A stretch of DNA of 64,000 nt from contig NZ_CP157972.1 of the NCBI RefSeq assembly GCF_040215725.1, positions 100,439 through 164,438 on the forward strand, in the 5' to 3' direction. Shown here one piece after another: positions 16,663-25,550 of the stretch. How positions within the stretch are numbered: the stretch's first letter is position 1; every line of letters begins with the position of its first letter. Source of the stretch: Rhizobium sp. ZPR4 (GTDB lineage: Bacteria > Pseudomonadota > Alphaproteobacteria > Rhizobiales > Rhizobiaceae). A program made the position numbers and the translations under genes. Below the pieces are notes generated by a model. The model did no database searches, was not told the origin of the DNA, and saw only the letters and a list, made by a program, of their open reading frames with translations.

Positions 16663-17862
16663 TTGAACACGGCGAGCGTATCATCAACCGATATTCGTAT
16701 CGAGCGGCATGCAAAGCAGCTCTCGCGGCAGCTCAAGGTGCTCTCTGAACACCTTTTCCCGCCGCATTCCCAAAAGACTCTGCGGACGTTTACGTCAGGC
16801 GAAGCCGCGCAACTAGTGGGCGTTTCAGACGGATATCTCCGGCAGCTTTCGTTGGATGGAAAGGGTCCAATTCCAGACGTAAACAGCTCGGGGCGGCGCT
16901 CATATACCCTCAGCCAAATTAATGAACTTCGCCGTCATTTAGCAACGTCAAAGCCCAAAGACGCGCTTTCGTTTCTCCCTCATCGTCAAAGCGGAGAAAA
17001 GCTTCAGACTATCGCAGTCACGAACTTTAAAGGCGGCTCGGCGAAGACAACGACGTCACTGTATTTGGCGCAGTATCTCGCTTTGTGCGGCTACCGCGTT
17101 CTTGCAATTGACCTTGATCCGCAAGCATCTCTTTCCGCGATGCTCGGTGTACAGCCTGAATTCGATCTAGGCGACGGGGATACCTTGTACGGCGCCATCC
17201 GATATGATGATGACCGGAAATCACTACGTGAGATCATTCGGCCCACTTACTTTGATGGACTGCATCTTGTGCCTGGCAATCTCGAACTGATGGAGTTCGA
17301 GCACGAAACACCTCGGGCCTTGGCTGAAAGGCGGGTTGGGAAGGGCGAGCCGTTTTTCCAAAGGGTAGGTACCGCGATCGCCGAGGTGGAAGCTGATTAC
17401 GATATCGCTGTCATTGATTGTCCACCTCAACTCGGCTATCTGACACTCGGCGCCGTCTGCGCCTCAACCGCAATGCTCATCACCGTTCATCCACAGATGG
17501 TCGACGTAGCTTCGATGTCGCAGTTCCTCCTAATGACCTCGGACCTTTTGGCTGTGGTGCGGAAGGCAGGCGGCGATCTTTCCCATGACTTCATCAAGTA
17601 CGTCGTAACGCGTCATGAGCCTTTTGATGGACCCCAGTCTCAGATTGTTGCTCTCCTAAGAAACCTCTTCTCTGATGATGTTCTTACCGCCACGATCTTG
17701 AAGTCGACCGCTATCTCCGATGCGGGCCTTTCCAAGCAGACACTGTATGAGATCGAGCGTGGCCAAGTCCGAAAGGCGACCTACGACAGAGCGCTGGAAT
17801 CGGTGAATGCGGCAAACTCCGAAGTTCTGGCAAATGTCCGAAAAGTATGGGGGCGCAAATGA
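16663..17862 (+). CDS. repA: Plasmid partition ATPase RepA
   Basis: A ParA-family Walker ATPase of about 399 residues. An N-terminal helix-turn-helix (FTSGEAAQLVGVSDGYLRQLSL) binds the operator for autorepression. The deviant Walker A NFKGGSAKTTTS, VLAIDLDPQASLS and AVIDCPPQLGYL follow. It segregates the plasmid with RepB and parS and represses the operon. I place the start at TTG 16663 (reading MNTASVSSTD), 9 bases after GAGGA; an earlier in-frame TTG at 16645 lacks that site. A dyad (GATACG and CGTATC) between parS and the start could be the RepA operator. Its stop overlaps the repB start. Confidence 0.9.
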   Translation: MNTASVSSTDIRIERHAKQLSRQLKVLSEHLFPPHSQKTLRTFTSGEAAQLVGVSDGYLRQLSLDGKGPIPDVNSSGRRSYTLSQINELRRHLATSKPKDALSFLPHRQSGEKLQTIAVTNFKGGSAKTTTSLYLAQYLALCGYRVLAIDLDPQASLSAMLGVQPEFDLGDGDTLYGAIRYDDDRKSLREIIRPTYFDGLHLVPGNLELMEFEHETPRALAERRVGKGEPFFQRVGTAIAEVEADYDIAVIDCPPQLGYLTLGAVCASTAMLITVHPQMVDVASMSQFLLMTSDLLAVVRKAGGDLSHDFIKYVVTRHEPFDGPQSQIVALLRNLFSDDVLTATILKSTAISDAGLSKQTLYEIERGQVRKATYDRALESVNAANSEVLANVRKVWGRK

Positions 17863-18848
17863 GCAGGCGAACAAAACTCAACGGAATCTTTGAGCAATCC
17901 GTTCAGGAGTTGGCCGCGGCCAACTTAGATAAGGAGCCCGATCATCGCGGTCCGGCTGGACCGGTACGCACGATGGCTCTTAGTCTTGGCAAGATGGAAG
18001 AAGAAGCGAAGGCACTTCAGGAAGCGCTCCAGTCTGGGCAACATGTTCAGGAATTAGATCCAGAGTTGATTGACCCCTCTTTCGTGCGTGATCGTATCGA
18101 TGAGATCGTTTTCTCTAAGGACGATCCATTTTTGCAATCCATCGCCGAGAATGGCCAGGAAGTTCCAATCCTGGCGCGTCCACATCCAGAAAGGGATGGT
18201 CGCTATCAGGTCGCCTATGGGCACCGGCGAGTTAAGGCTGCGTCCGTTTTGGGCGTCAAGGTTCGCGCGATTGTCCGCGAGATTGATGATTCGGCTTTGG
18301 TTGTTGCGCAGGGCGTTGAAAACAGTGGTCGCGAAAACCTGTCCTACATCGAACGAGCGGTGTTTGCCTCCAGTCTTGAGGGTCGCGGCTTCTCTCGTTC
18401 TATCATTATGCAAGCCCTTTCGACAGACAAGACTGAGCTGTCGAAACTTATCTCGGTTGCTTCCGCGGTGCCTGCTGACATCATACAGGCTATTGGAAGT
18501 GCGCGTGGCATTGGTAGGCGCCGCTGGCTCGATTTTGCCGCTGCCTGCGGCCCGGTAAACCATAAGGGTCTCGCAAAGCTTATAAGTTCAGCGAACTTTC
18601 AGGAGCTCTCTTCGAATGAGCGTTTTGAGGCCGCTTTAGCATCCCTGACGACCAAACGCGACGGTGCCGTCGTACCAGAAGAATGGAAGCCAAAGCACGG
18701 TGGTGATTTGGTGGGCACTATGAGGGCGAAGGAAAAGTCATTTGCAATTACGCTTAAGGCTGCGGATGCAGCTTCGTTTGGCCGATTTCTGTCCGAACGA
18801 CTTGATGAGCTTTACGACGAGTATGTGAAAGCCAAGGAGATAGGATAG
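17859..18848 (+). CDS. repB: Plasmid partition protein RepB
   Basis: A ParB-family DNA-binding protein of 329 residues. It shows the ParB box (RPHPERDGRYQVAYGHRRVKAASVLG), then QGVENSGRENLSYIERA and a helix-turn-helix (GFSRSIIMQALSTDKTELSKLISV). The start is ATG 17859 in the ATGA overlap with repA, reading MSRRTKLNGIF, a typical RepB N-terminus; an ATG at 17847 is also in frame. A parS palindrome lies inside its 5' coding region at 17909-17924, where binding by its own product could also affect transcription. Confidence 0.9.
   Translation: MSRRTKLNGIFEQSVQELAAANLDKEPDHRGPAGPVRTMALSLGKMEEEAKALQEALQSGQHVQELDPELIDPSFVRDRIDEIVFSKDDPFLQSIAENGQEVPILARPHPERDGRYQVAYGHRRVKAASVLGVKVRAIVREIDDSALVVAQGVENSGRENLSYIERAVFASSLEGRGFSRSIIMQALSTDKTELSKLISVASAVPADIIQAIGSARGIGRRRWLDFAAACGPVNHKGLAKLISSANFQELSSNERFEAALASLTTKRDGAVVPEEWKPKHGGDLVGTMRAKEKSFAITLKAADAASFGRFLSERLDELYDEYVKAKEIG
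17909..17924. promoter_or_regulatory. parS: Second parS-type palindrome, inside repB
   Basis: GTTGGCCGCGGCCAAC, identical to the copy upstream of repA, lies within repB codons encoding ELAAANL. In repABC plasmids parS positions vary and can be inside the operon. Confidence 0.85.
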
Positions 18849-18851
18849 CAA

Positions 18852-18906
18852 AAGAAAAAGGCCCCCAAACGACCCAAGTCGTGGAAGCCCCTCTCTTCGT
18901 CATAGC
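18852..18906 (-). ncRNA. incA: Counter-transcribed RNA (ctRNA/IncA) of repABC
   Basis: The 150-bp repB-repC spacer holds an antisense transcript, as in other repABC plasmids. On the minus strand a TTGACT (-35, 18941-18936) is followed by a weak -10 near 18915. About 50 bases on comes a GC-rich imperfect hairpin (ACGAC/GTCGT core at 18869-18882) ending in TTTTTC near 18855. The expected transcript is about 50-55 nt. It should pair with the repC leader and lower RepC synthesis, setting copy number and incompatibility. Exact ends are estimated by analogy. Confidence 0.75.
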
Positions 18907-18979
18907 AACCGAAGAATCGCATTTCCACGAATCGTAGTCAAGAGTCTTTGGCATCGTTTTGGTGAGCAGATTTCTTTTG

Positions 18980-18991
18980 CCTTTTGAAAGG
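18980..18991 (+). promoter_or_regulatory. Hairpin covering the repC ribosome binding site
   Basis: CCTTTTGAAAGG is self-complementary and includes the AAAGG that serves as the repC Shine-Dalgarno, 8 bases before the ATG at 19000. Formation of this hairpin would block translation. It is the likely switch controlled by ctRNA pairing. Confidence 0.55.
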
Positions 18992-18999
18992 TGAAGAAA

Positions 19000-20214
19000 A
19001 TGCAGAGTGGAAATGTGACGACGCCCTTCGGGCGGCGGTCGATTTCTCTTGCCCAGATCAGAGGGCAAATGAAGACGGCCGAAATCAAATCAGGCAAGAC
19101 GGTCGAGAAGTGGAAGGTGTTTCGCGATGCTTGTGAGGCGAGGGAACTCCTCGGTATCCAGGATCGCGCTTTGGCAGTTCTCGATGCGCTTCTGACATTC
19201 TATCCAGACAACGAACTTTCAGCAGATCGTGGGCTCGTGGTCTTTCCGTCGAACGATCAGCTTTCCGTGCGAGCGCACGGGATCGCCGGTACGACTTTGC
19301 GCCGCCACCTTGCCGCGCTTGTCGAAGCGGGCCTCATCCAGCGCAAGGACAGTGCCAATGGTAAGCGCTATGCCCGCAAGGACGGATCTGGCGCGATCGA
19401 GGATGCCTTTGGCTTTAGCCTGGCTCCATTGCTGGCGCGTGCGGAAGAACTGGCGCATGCCGCGCAGCAGGTGGCTGCGGAACGCAAGCGCTTTCGCATT
19501 GCAAAAGAAGCTCTGACAATCTGCCGGCGTGATGTCCGCAAGCTGATCACGGCTGCTGTGGAAGAGGGTGCTCCTGGCGACTGGCGTTACATCGAGGCGC
19601 TTTTTATCGACCTTATTGCTCGGATTCCGCGTTCACCGCTCATCTCGGACCTCACCTCTATCCTTGAAGACATGGAATTGTTGCGCGAAGAGATCGTCAA
19701 CCGACTGGAAATTCAGGAGAATTCCCAAAATATGGATAGCAATGCTATCCGAAATGGTTGTCACATACAGAATTCAAAATCCGAATCCATCTGTGAACTT
19801 GGACCTAGCTCTGAAAAAGAGCAGGGCGAGAGGCCGGCGGAACAACCGAAACGAATGGTCGAGCCGAGACAGCCGTTCCCATTGAGCATGGTGCTACGGG
19901 CTTGCCCCGAAATCGCGATGTATGGGCCGGGAGGAGCAATCAACCATTGGCGGGAGCTGATGAGTGCCGCGGTGGTGGTCCGATCGACCCTCGGGGTCAG
20001 TCCCTCGGCCTATCAGGATGCTTGCGATGTGATGGGGCCGGAAAACGCTGCGACGGCGATCGCCTGTATCCTGGAAAGGGCAGGGCACATCAACTCGGCC
20101 GGCGGATATCTGCGCGACCTCACTCGGAAAGCGGCGCGCGGCGAATTCGGGCTTGGGCCGATGCTAATGGCGCTGCTCAAAACCAATGCTGGTGGAGACA
20201 GGAAATCTGCCTAG
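19000..20214 (+). CDS. repC: Replication initiator RepC
   Basis: 404 residues with the standard RepC beginning MQSGNVTTPFGRRSISLAQIRGQM. The DNA-binding domain follows (ADRGLVVFPSNDQLSVRAHGIAGTTLRRHLAALVEAGLIQRKDSANGKRYARKD). The C-terminal domain (PFPLSMVLRACPEIAMYGPGG...NSAGGYLRDLTRKAARGEFGLGPMLMALL) is also typical. ATG 19000 is chosen over the in-frame GTG 18991, because the GTG lies inside the ribosome binding site and hairpin. RepC is the only factor essential for initiation and binds an origin inside its own gene. Expression is limited by the antisense RNA in the preceding spacer. Confidence 0.95.
   Translation: MQSGNVTTPFGRRSISLAQIRGQMKTAEIKSGKTVEKWKVFRDACEARELLGIQDRALAVLDALLTFYPDNELSADRGLVVFPSNDQLSVRAHGIAGTTLRRHLAALVEAGLIQRKDSANGKRYARKDGSGAIEDAFGFSLAPLLARAEELAHAAQQVAAERKRFRIAKEALTICRRDVRKLITAAVEEGAPGDWRYIEALFIDLIARIPRSPLISDLTSILEDMELLREEIVNRLEIQENSQNMDSNAIRNGCHIQNSKSESICELGPSSEKEQGERPAEQPKRMVEPRQPFPLSMVLRACPEIAMYGPGGAINHWRELMSAAVVVRSTLGVSPSAYQDACDVMGPENAATAIACILERAGHINSAGGYLRDLTRKAARGEFGLGPMLMALLKTNAGGDRKSA
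19734..19750. promoter_or_regulatory. oriV: Candidate replication origin dyad inside repC
   Basis: GGATAGCA, one base, TGCTATCC is a perfect dyad within a locally AT-rich part of repC (about 19710-19800). RepABC origins lie in such an AT-rich patch in the middle of repC, so this is the best candidate for the RepC binding site. The assignment is by analogy. Confidence 0.5.
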
Positions 20215-20382
20215 TAGAGTGCGGAAGCTAAACCTGGAACCTCAATGTTCGTTCGGTTTCTCTGGGCATTGCCCGTTACGCGAAATGGGTGTGGTGCTCG
20301 GTCGTAAGGGCTTCCATGGTCTTTTCCTTCCTGTTGCCTCGTTCCAGGTCGGAGCGGCAGGTTCACGTAACTGATGATTTGA

Positions 20383-21288
20383 CTATTCGCCGTCAGCGTC
20401 AATGAGCCCGATTTTCTTTGCTCGGTCGAGCAGGTTTTTGACGGAGGAGGGGGACCATTTTATGCCGCCGCGGGGCGTGCGTTCATGGAGGCGCTCGAGC
20501 TGATTGGCGATTTTGCGAACGGTTATTTCAGTGTTGGACGAATACATACCCGCGACAAGCGTCATCAGCCGGTCTTCGGGAGGGCGAGGGGGAGACTTTT
20601 TGAGCAACGCCGGATCAGCAAGGTGCTCTGCGACAAGCCACTTCACCGCCCGCTGGAGCCGTTTAGGCGTCCAGTCGACACCGCGCTGCTTCAGGACGCG
20701 GGCAATTTCGTCCCAGGTATGGTCTGGACGCATTCGGCGAACTGTCGGAAGCCACTTTTGGGCGTCGAGCTGGATGCGCTCCCCATATGCCGATTTCTGT
20801 GCGGCGGTGATCTTGGCGAGCATTTCCGGGCGGCGCTCACGAATGCCAGGATTGCCGGGGAGCCGGCCCTTCGATTTAGCCGCCTTGATGCCAGCTTTCG
20901 TTCGCTCGGAAATTAAGGCCCGTTCGAGCTGGGCTACCGCGCCGAGGACTTGCAGCGAAAACATTCCCTGCGGCGTCGTGGTGTCGATTGGATCCCGCAG
21001 TGATCGGAAATGCGCCCCCTTTGCCGTCAGGTCCTCGATCACGGACAGGAGATGGCTAACGGAGCGCGCCAGACGGTCGAGACGGACAACGACGAGCGTC
21101 TCACCTGCATTGATCTCACGGATCAGCTTTGCCAGCGCCGGCCGGGTACGCGATGCACCAGAACCGTGCTCCTGGACGATTGTGTCGCAGCCGGCCGAGC
21201 GCAGCTCGATTTCCTGGGCTTCCGTTGCCTGCTCCTCCGTTGAGACGCGCGCATAGCCGATCAACCTGCCTTGTTTTGATTTGTTCAT
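20383..21288 (-). CDS. Serine recombinase (resolvase)
   Basis: About 301 residues from ATG 21288. The N-terminal resolvase domain carries the nucleophile Ser16 in LIGYARVSTEEQ, LVVVRLDRLARSVSHL with the catalytic arginines, and GAVAQLERALISERTKAGIKAAKSKGRLPG. Longer than Tn3-type resolvases, it has an extended C-terminal region with two helix-turn-helix-like stretches (TWDEIARVLKQRGVDWTPKRLQRAVKWL and ITVRKIANQLERL). A res-like pair of dyads lies 33-91 bp upstream. Its place next to repABC suggests resolution of plasmid dimers, though it could be a transposon relic. An upstream in-frame TTG would add nine residues. Confidence 0.85.
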   Translation of the reverse strand: MNKSKQGRLIGYARVSTEEQATEAQEIELRSAGCDTIVQEHGSGASRTRPALAKLIREINAGETLVVVRLDRLARSVSHLLSVIEDLTAKGAHFRSLRDPIDTTTPQGMFSLQVLGAVAQLERALISERTKAGIKAAKSKGRLPGNPGIRERRPEMLAKITAAQKSAYGERIQLDAQKWLPTVRRMRPDHTWDEIARVLKQRGVDWTPKRLQRAVKWLVAEHLADPALLKKSPPRPPEDRLMTLVAGMYSSNTEITVRKIANQLERLHERTPRGGIKWSPSSVKNLLDRAKKIGLIDADGE

Positions 21289-21320
21289 GCAAACGGCCCT
21301 GCAATTTTTCGCCAAGATGA

Positions 21321-21379
21321 CATGTCGATGCTGGCGACATGAAGCAGAAACATGTCGATAAAATCGTCAAATATCGACA
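21321..21379. promoter_or_regulatory. res-like recombination site
   Basis: Two dyads lie just upstream of the resolvase start. The first is CATGTCG, 7 bp, CGACATG (21321-21341). The second is TGTCGAT, 13 bp, ATCGACA (21353-21379). Both share the TGTCG half site, as subsites of a res locus do. Binding would also cover the resolvase promoter and so autoregulate it. Confidence 0.6.
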
Positions 21380-21470
21380 CATTCGTCAACCGAAAGAGAT
21401 TTATCTGTTATGCGCACCGATCTAATGCGCTAGGGCCTACTTGCAGACAAGCGAGGGGACTTGGGTGCGC

Positions 21471-21875
21471 TCACTGTGTCCAATCTTCTACGCGCAGGCC
21501 CTCGATCCGTTCAAACTCCTTGAGATTGTTGGTAACGATCGCGAGTTCCCGCGCCTTGGCCTGCCCAGCGATCAGCACGTCGTAAGGACCGATAGGCGTG
21601 CCTTTGGCGATGAGGGTTGCCCGAACCTCTCCAGCGACGAATGCGTCACGCTGGTCAAATTCAAGAATCGGAAAGTCGGCGAGCAACAGGCGCAGGGTTT
21701 CGAGATTGTGCTGCACCTTCATGCTTTTGTGAGCCCCGAAGTAAAGCTCGTGGACGACGATCGAGGACAGGGCGATACTGCCCTGCCTGCTATTGAGGAC
21801 GCGTTCGATCAGCAGGTCCGATCTGCGGCCAATTAACGCGATCACGGCATTTGTATCGAGTACATGCGAAATCAC
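21471..21875 (-). CDS. vapC: VapC-type PIN-domain toxin
   Basis: A 134-residue PIN ribonuclease. LDTNAVIALI holds the first catalytic Asp, SSIVVHELYFGA the Glu, and PIGPYDVLIAGQAKARELAIVTNNLKEF the third and fourth acidic positions. As a VapC it would cut tRNA or rRNA when freed from VapB. The GTG start overlaps the vapB stop (GTGA), so translation is coupled. Together with repABC it forms a maintenance block, killing or arresting cells that lose the plasmid. Confidence 0.9.
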   Translation of the reverse strand: MISHVLDTNAVIALIGRRSDLLIERVLNSRQGSIALSSIVVHELYFGAHKSMKVQHNLETLRLLLADFPILEFDQRDAFVAGEVRATLIAKGTPIGPYDVLIAGQAKARELAIVTNNLKEFERIEGLRVEDWTQ

Positions 21876-22132
21876 GAAAACACCGCGTCAAGGTCCGGCC
21901 GATCTTGTTGCTCCGGCTGTTGGCGGCCATCCGCCATGAAGTCGTCGCTTAAGCCACGGACCAGCGCCGCCTTCAGCGATGTCCACGCTTCTTTGGTCTC
22001 GATATGCGGACGGAGGATGAGGGCGTCGCCTTCCTGCGTGATTTCCACGCGCTCGACATTGAAGCGGAATTCTTTCGGCAGGCGAACGGCCTGCGAATTG
22101 CCGGCCTGAAAAACGCGGGTCAGATGAGGCAT
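21872..22132 (-). CDS. vapB: VapB-type antitoxin (SpoVT/AbrB fold)
   Basis: 86 residues from the ATG at 22132, which has AGGGAG just upstream. FQAGNSQAVRLPKEFRFNVERVEITQEGDALILRP is the swapped-hairpin AbrB DNA-binding domain. The C-terminal part (AWTSLKAALVRGLSDDFM and onward) would cover the toxin. It should repress its own operon through the palindrome at 22148-22169. Confidence 0.9.
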   Translation of the reverse strand: MPHLTRVFQAGNSQAVRLPKEFRFNVERVEITQEGDALILRPHIETKEAWTSLKAALVRGLSDDFMADGRQQPEQQDRPDLDAVFS

Positions 22133-22147
22133 AGCTGCTCCCTCCAA

Positions 22148-22169
22148 GTATATACATGAATGTATATAC
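22148..22169. promoter_or_regulatory. vapBC operator palindrome
   Basis: A perfect 22-bp dyad: GTATATACAT, GA, ATGTATATAC. It lies 16 bp upstream of the vapB ATG where it would overlap the promoter, the usual place for VapBC autorepression. Confidence 0.75.
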
Positions 22170-22929
22170 AGCGCCATTGCATTGGCTTCAAGATGAGAAC
22201 ATGAAGATTTGTGGGCTGCAAAGCGCGTGAATAGGCTGGTTACAACCAGGGTCTGCTTTTTTAGCGGCTTACTTGCTGATTTTTAACTTACGCAGAAGGC
22301 CGTGGAACGCGATTTCGGGTCTCGGATGACCTGTGCGTCGCCAGAGCGCTAATGCGCCCGTATGGCCCTTTATGGAGGAAAAGGCGAATGTGCGTGATTT
22401 TTCGGGGAAACCGTCTTCCGAGAGCCATCGATATTCGGAATTTGAGTAGCTGGTAAGAGGTCTGTACAAATGCACAAGACGAAGATAACTGATCGTTTGT
22501 AAACGTCTCTGGAGGCGCTTTTCGGGCTATAAATCGGCCTGATGCGCCTGAAAATAAGGGATTTTCGACAGAAAACTCCGTTCGGTACGGAACCTTGTTC
22601 AATTCGATATGCCATATTTGTCGATGATGAGAGGCGCAGAAAAATGCTGCATGACGGACGGAAGTGACCATTAGGCTAAATTCATTATGAGAAAAATATG
22701 TAATAAATACATTGGTCTAGCGCTTGAATGATGCGAGCATTTGCGGGGTAACGGGGGCAAATTGGGTGGCAGTGCCGAATTGCTAGGCGGCGTTGACGCT
22801 GGTGCACTTTCCACTTGGCAGGTGAGCAGCGGGCGGATGTGGCAGAATCGTCAGACCCTCGGACGTCTTCTTAGGTCCATTTGCTCGGACCGGCAGTTCG
22901 ACAGAATTCCTTGTCGCTCCGAGAGCAAA
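22170..22929. other. AT-richer spacer with insertion-sequence-like debris
   Basis: No credible gene; frames present are short or low in protein character. At 22738-22772 the stretch from CATTTGCGGGG to GGGTGGCAG resembles another at 26257-26300. It may be the end of a lost insertion sequence. The base composition (AT-rich at 22370-22720) differs from the flanking genes. Confidence 0.4.
22738..22772 (+). repeat. IS-end-like motif, copy 1
   Basis: Shares CATTTGCGGG, GTAAC-GGGG and GGGTGGCAG, in the same order and orientation, with 26257-26300. Spacing between blocks differs by about 9 bp. Origin unknown. Confidence 0.4.
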
Positions 22930-23544
22930 CTACGCCGATATTTCAGTGCTCGTGCGGAGCTTCTCGAGCTGCCATTTAAGATTGCTTCGCACTGCTGGCC
23001 ATTCTGAAGGGATAATGCTGTAGACGCATGTGTCGCGAAGGCTTCCATCACGCATGCGCATGTGCTGGCGCAGAACGCCGTCGAGTTTTGCTCCCAGGCG
23101 TTCGATGGCACGTCGGCTCTGATGATTCATAAAATGCGTGCGGAACTCGACCGCCAGGCAGCCGAGGCTATCGAATGCATGCGATAGAAGTAACAGTTTT
23201 GCTTCCGTGTTTAACGGCGTTCTCTGAACGCGAGTGGCGTACCAGGTCCCGCCAATTTCCAGACGTGGACCTGCGCGATCAATATTCAGATACGTTGTCA
23301 TTCCGGCCAGACGCTGCGTGCGTTTATCGAAGACCGAAAAGGGTATCATGACGCCAGACGCTTGGAGTGCGAGGCATCGATCTATATGCGCCGACATGTC
23401 CTCAGGTGCGGGGACGCCGGTGTACCACAACTGCCAGAGATTGCCGTCTCTTGCGGCTTCCACAAGTTGGTCGTGATGCTCATGTGCTAGCGGAAGCAAA
23501 TCGACGTTCTGGCCCGACAATAAGGTTGCTTCTATAGCTGTCAC
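22930..23544 (-). CDS. GNAT-family N-acetyltransferase (RimJ/RimL-like)
   Basis: 204 residues. VDLLPLAHEHHDQLVEAARDGNLWQLW is the usual start of RimL-like enzymes. LEIGGTWYATRVQRTPLNTEAKLLLLSHAFDSLGCLAVEFRTHFMNHQSRRAIERLGAKLDG contains the acetyl-CoA-binding beta-bulge and helix. The substrate is unknown; relatives modify ribosomal proteins, other protein N-termini or small molecules. The GTG start follows AGGAA. It sits alone beside IS66 and spacer debris. Confidence 0.8.
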   Translation of the reverse strand: MTAIEATLLSGQNVDLLPLAHEHHDQLVEAARDGNLWQLWYTGVPAPEDMSAHIDRCLALQASGVMIPFSVFDKRTQRLAGMTTYLNIDRAGPRLEIGGTWYATRVQRTPLNTEAKLLLLSHAFDSLGCLAVEFRTHFMNHQSRRAIERLGAKLDGVLRQHMRMRDGSLRDTCVYSIIPSEWPAVRSNLKWQLEKLRTSTEISA

Positions 23545-23751
23545 CTGACGTTCCTTGATTTCGCAAAATCGCGGTATTCAAGTTAACGCAATGTGACGTC
23601 AGGTCAACGACGCTAACTGCCTCAACCAAATCCATTCTCAATCCCCCCAGTTCGAAGGCCATGCATTGTCGGATTCGAGCAGGCAGATGAAGTAGTCTCG
23701 ATCGAAACATTGGGCGAAGTCGCGATCACATCTATCAGATATTTTGAGGGC

Positions 23752-25419
23752 TCAGGCTTTTGCCGCAACAAGACCCGCCAGAGGTGAGATCACTTTGCCG
23801 CGGACGCCAAGCCGATCGCCGAGATAGTGATAGAAAGACAGACCAAGCTTTTGGCACGTCTTCATCAGGCCGAGCATGGTGTCGCGAGCAACACGACCGT
23901 CGCGGCTCATCGTTCCGCCGGAGATTTTTCGCTTGGTGACGAAGCTGCGCAGGTCGTTCTCCGATGCATTGGTGTTGAGCGGGATTTCCGGCCGCTCGAG
24001 TACGCGCAGCAGCTCATCTTTTCGACGGTGCAGCCGCACCAGCAATGCGTCGAGCGTGTCATAGCCAGTGCGCAGGCTAAAGATCTGGTCGAACCGTCGG
24101 CGGAAGGCCGGAATTGCCTGCGGGGAGGGCTTCTGTTTCCAGATCTTTAGAGCCTTGTAAAATCGCCAGACGAGATCGCGAACCAGTGCAACCGATCGCG
24201 CCTCTTTCGCCTTGGCAGGCATCAACTTTTGCAGAAGACGCTCGCAATGGACCCAGCATAGGGCGTGATTGCCAACCCGGAACTGGCCGGCGTCGTCGGA
24301 GACGATGACCATGTCGCCGACAAGACCATGATAACGGATACAGCTCCAAAGTCCGGCTTCGGCCAGCAAACCAACCCCTTGCCTGTCGAAGATCTCGACA
24401 CCTTTGCTGGCCAGACGCTCCAAAAATGGCACTTCATTACAGAAGTGTTGCGGCTCGAATGAGTGCAGTCTGGCAGCAAGGCCTGGATCGGCGCGGCGGC
24501 CTTCCAGATAATCGAACGCGGCATCGTTGAGGACATAGTCTCGATAATTGCCGCGCAGCAGCGACAGAAAGTTCAGCCGCGATTTCGACTTCGTGGTGCG
24601 GAAGACCGCAAAGCGCTCACTGCCGATCTGGGTGGTATACAAGTTGGAATGAGCGTGGCGGGCACCAGTGTCGTCGACTGTAATGTAGGAGGACGACACC
24701 AGGCCTGCATGCAGCACCGCCGCATCCTCGGCGACAAACTCGTCCAGCCCCTTGGTCAAAAGGCGCACCACCTGGCGCTTGGAAATGTCGATGCCGATAT
24801 CGTTCAGCAATGTCGTCAGCCGCCCAGTCGTCACTTGTCCCTGAGCGTGCAGCATCAGGCAAAGGCGCCTCAAGTGCACACCGAAGCCGCCCATAATCCC
24901 GGCGGGAAGAGGCGCCAGCGTGGTCTTACCGTCCGGTGTTACCCAACATTCACGGCGATAATGCACGACCTCGGCCGACAGCACCAATTCCCGGACAAAA
25001 CAACTTTTGTAGCCTTTGAACCGTGAGCCGGCCGGAACATTGGCTTGCAAGATCACCTCCCGGCTGACCCGCTTCACATCGAGCTTCGGGCCGCGTGGCT
25101 TCTTCTTGCTCGCCGGTTTGTCGCCGGATTTGATATCGGTTGCCTTGTCCATGCCGGACGGCCGAAACGGCGGGCGCGGCGGCAGACTCTTCAGTCGGGC
25201 GATCTCATCGCGCAGCTGCTGGTTCTCGACCTTGAGGCGGGTGTTTTCTAGGCGCAGCTCTGCGTTTTCCTCGCGAAGCACTGCGTTCTCGGACCGCAGT
25301 ACCGCGACCTCGGCCTTGAGCGCGTGCAATTCCTCGACGAGCCCGCCAACGAGCCGGCGCATCGCCACAAGGGACAGAGTTTCGACATACTCGACAGAGG
25401 GAAGCGGTCTCTTTGCCAT
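23752..25419 (-). mobile_element. IS66-family solo transposase, copy 1
   Basis: A 555-residue TnpC-type transposase. It has an N-terminal leucine-zipper coiled coil (about 25-75), FKGYKSCFVRELVLSAEVVHYRRE and GQVTTGRLTTLLNDIGIDISKRQVVRLL. The DDE residues lie in ITVDDTGARH, VIVSDDAGQF and NTNASENDLRSFVTKRKISGGTMSRDGR. The small IS66 partners TnpA and TnpB are absent, as in single-ORF IS66 relatives. The frame is intact. I could not define terminal inverted repeats; the sequence just upstream of the start (GAATCATGATTTGC) is shared with the second copy at 28620-28650. Confidence 0.85.
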
Positions 25420-25550
25420 CCCCGGATTGAATCATGATTTGCGCTGCCAGCGGAATCCCCCATGGCTGATAATCTGCCCATAGAGCATTCTTTTGTTTAC
25501 GCTTGTCTGGAACCGGTCGGGCGGAACACGGTCACGAAAGCAGATCGGAT

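Noticed and set aside
22288..22671. 127-codon minus-strand frame in the spacer
   Set aside because: No start signal, low protein character, inside an AT-richer region with IS debris.
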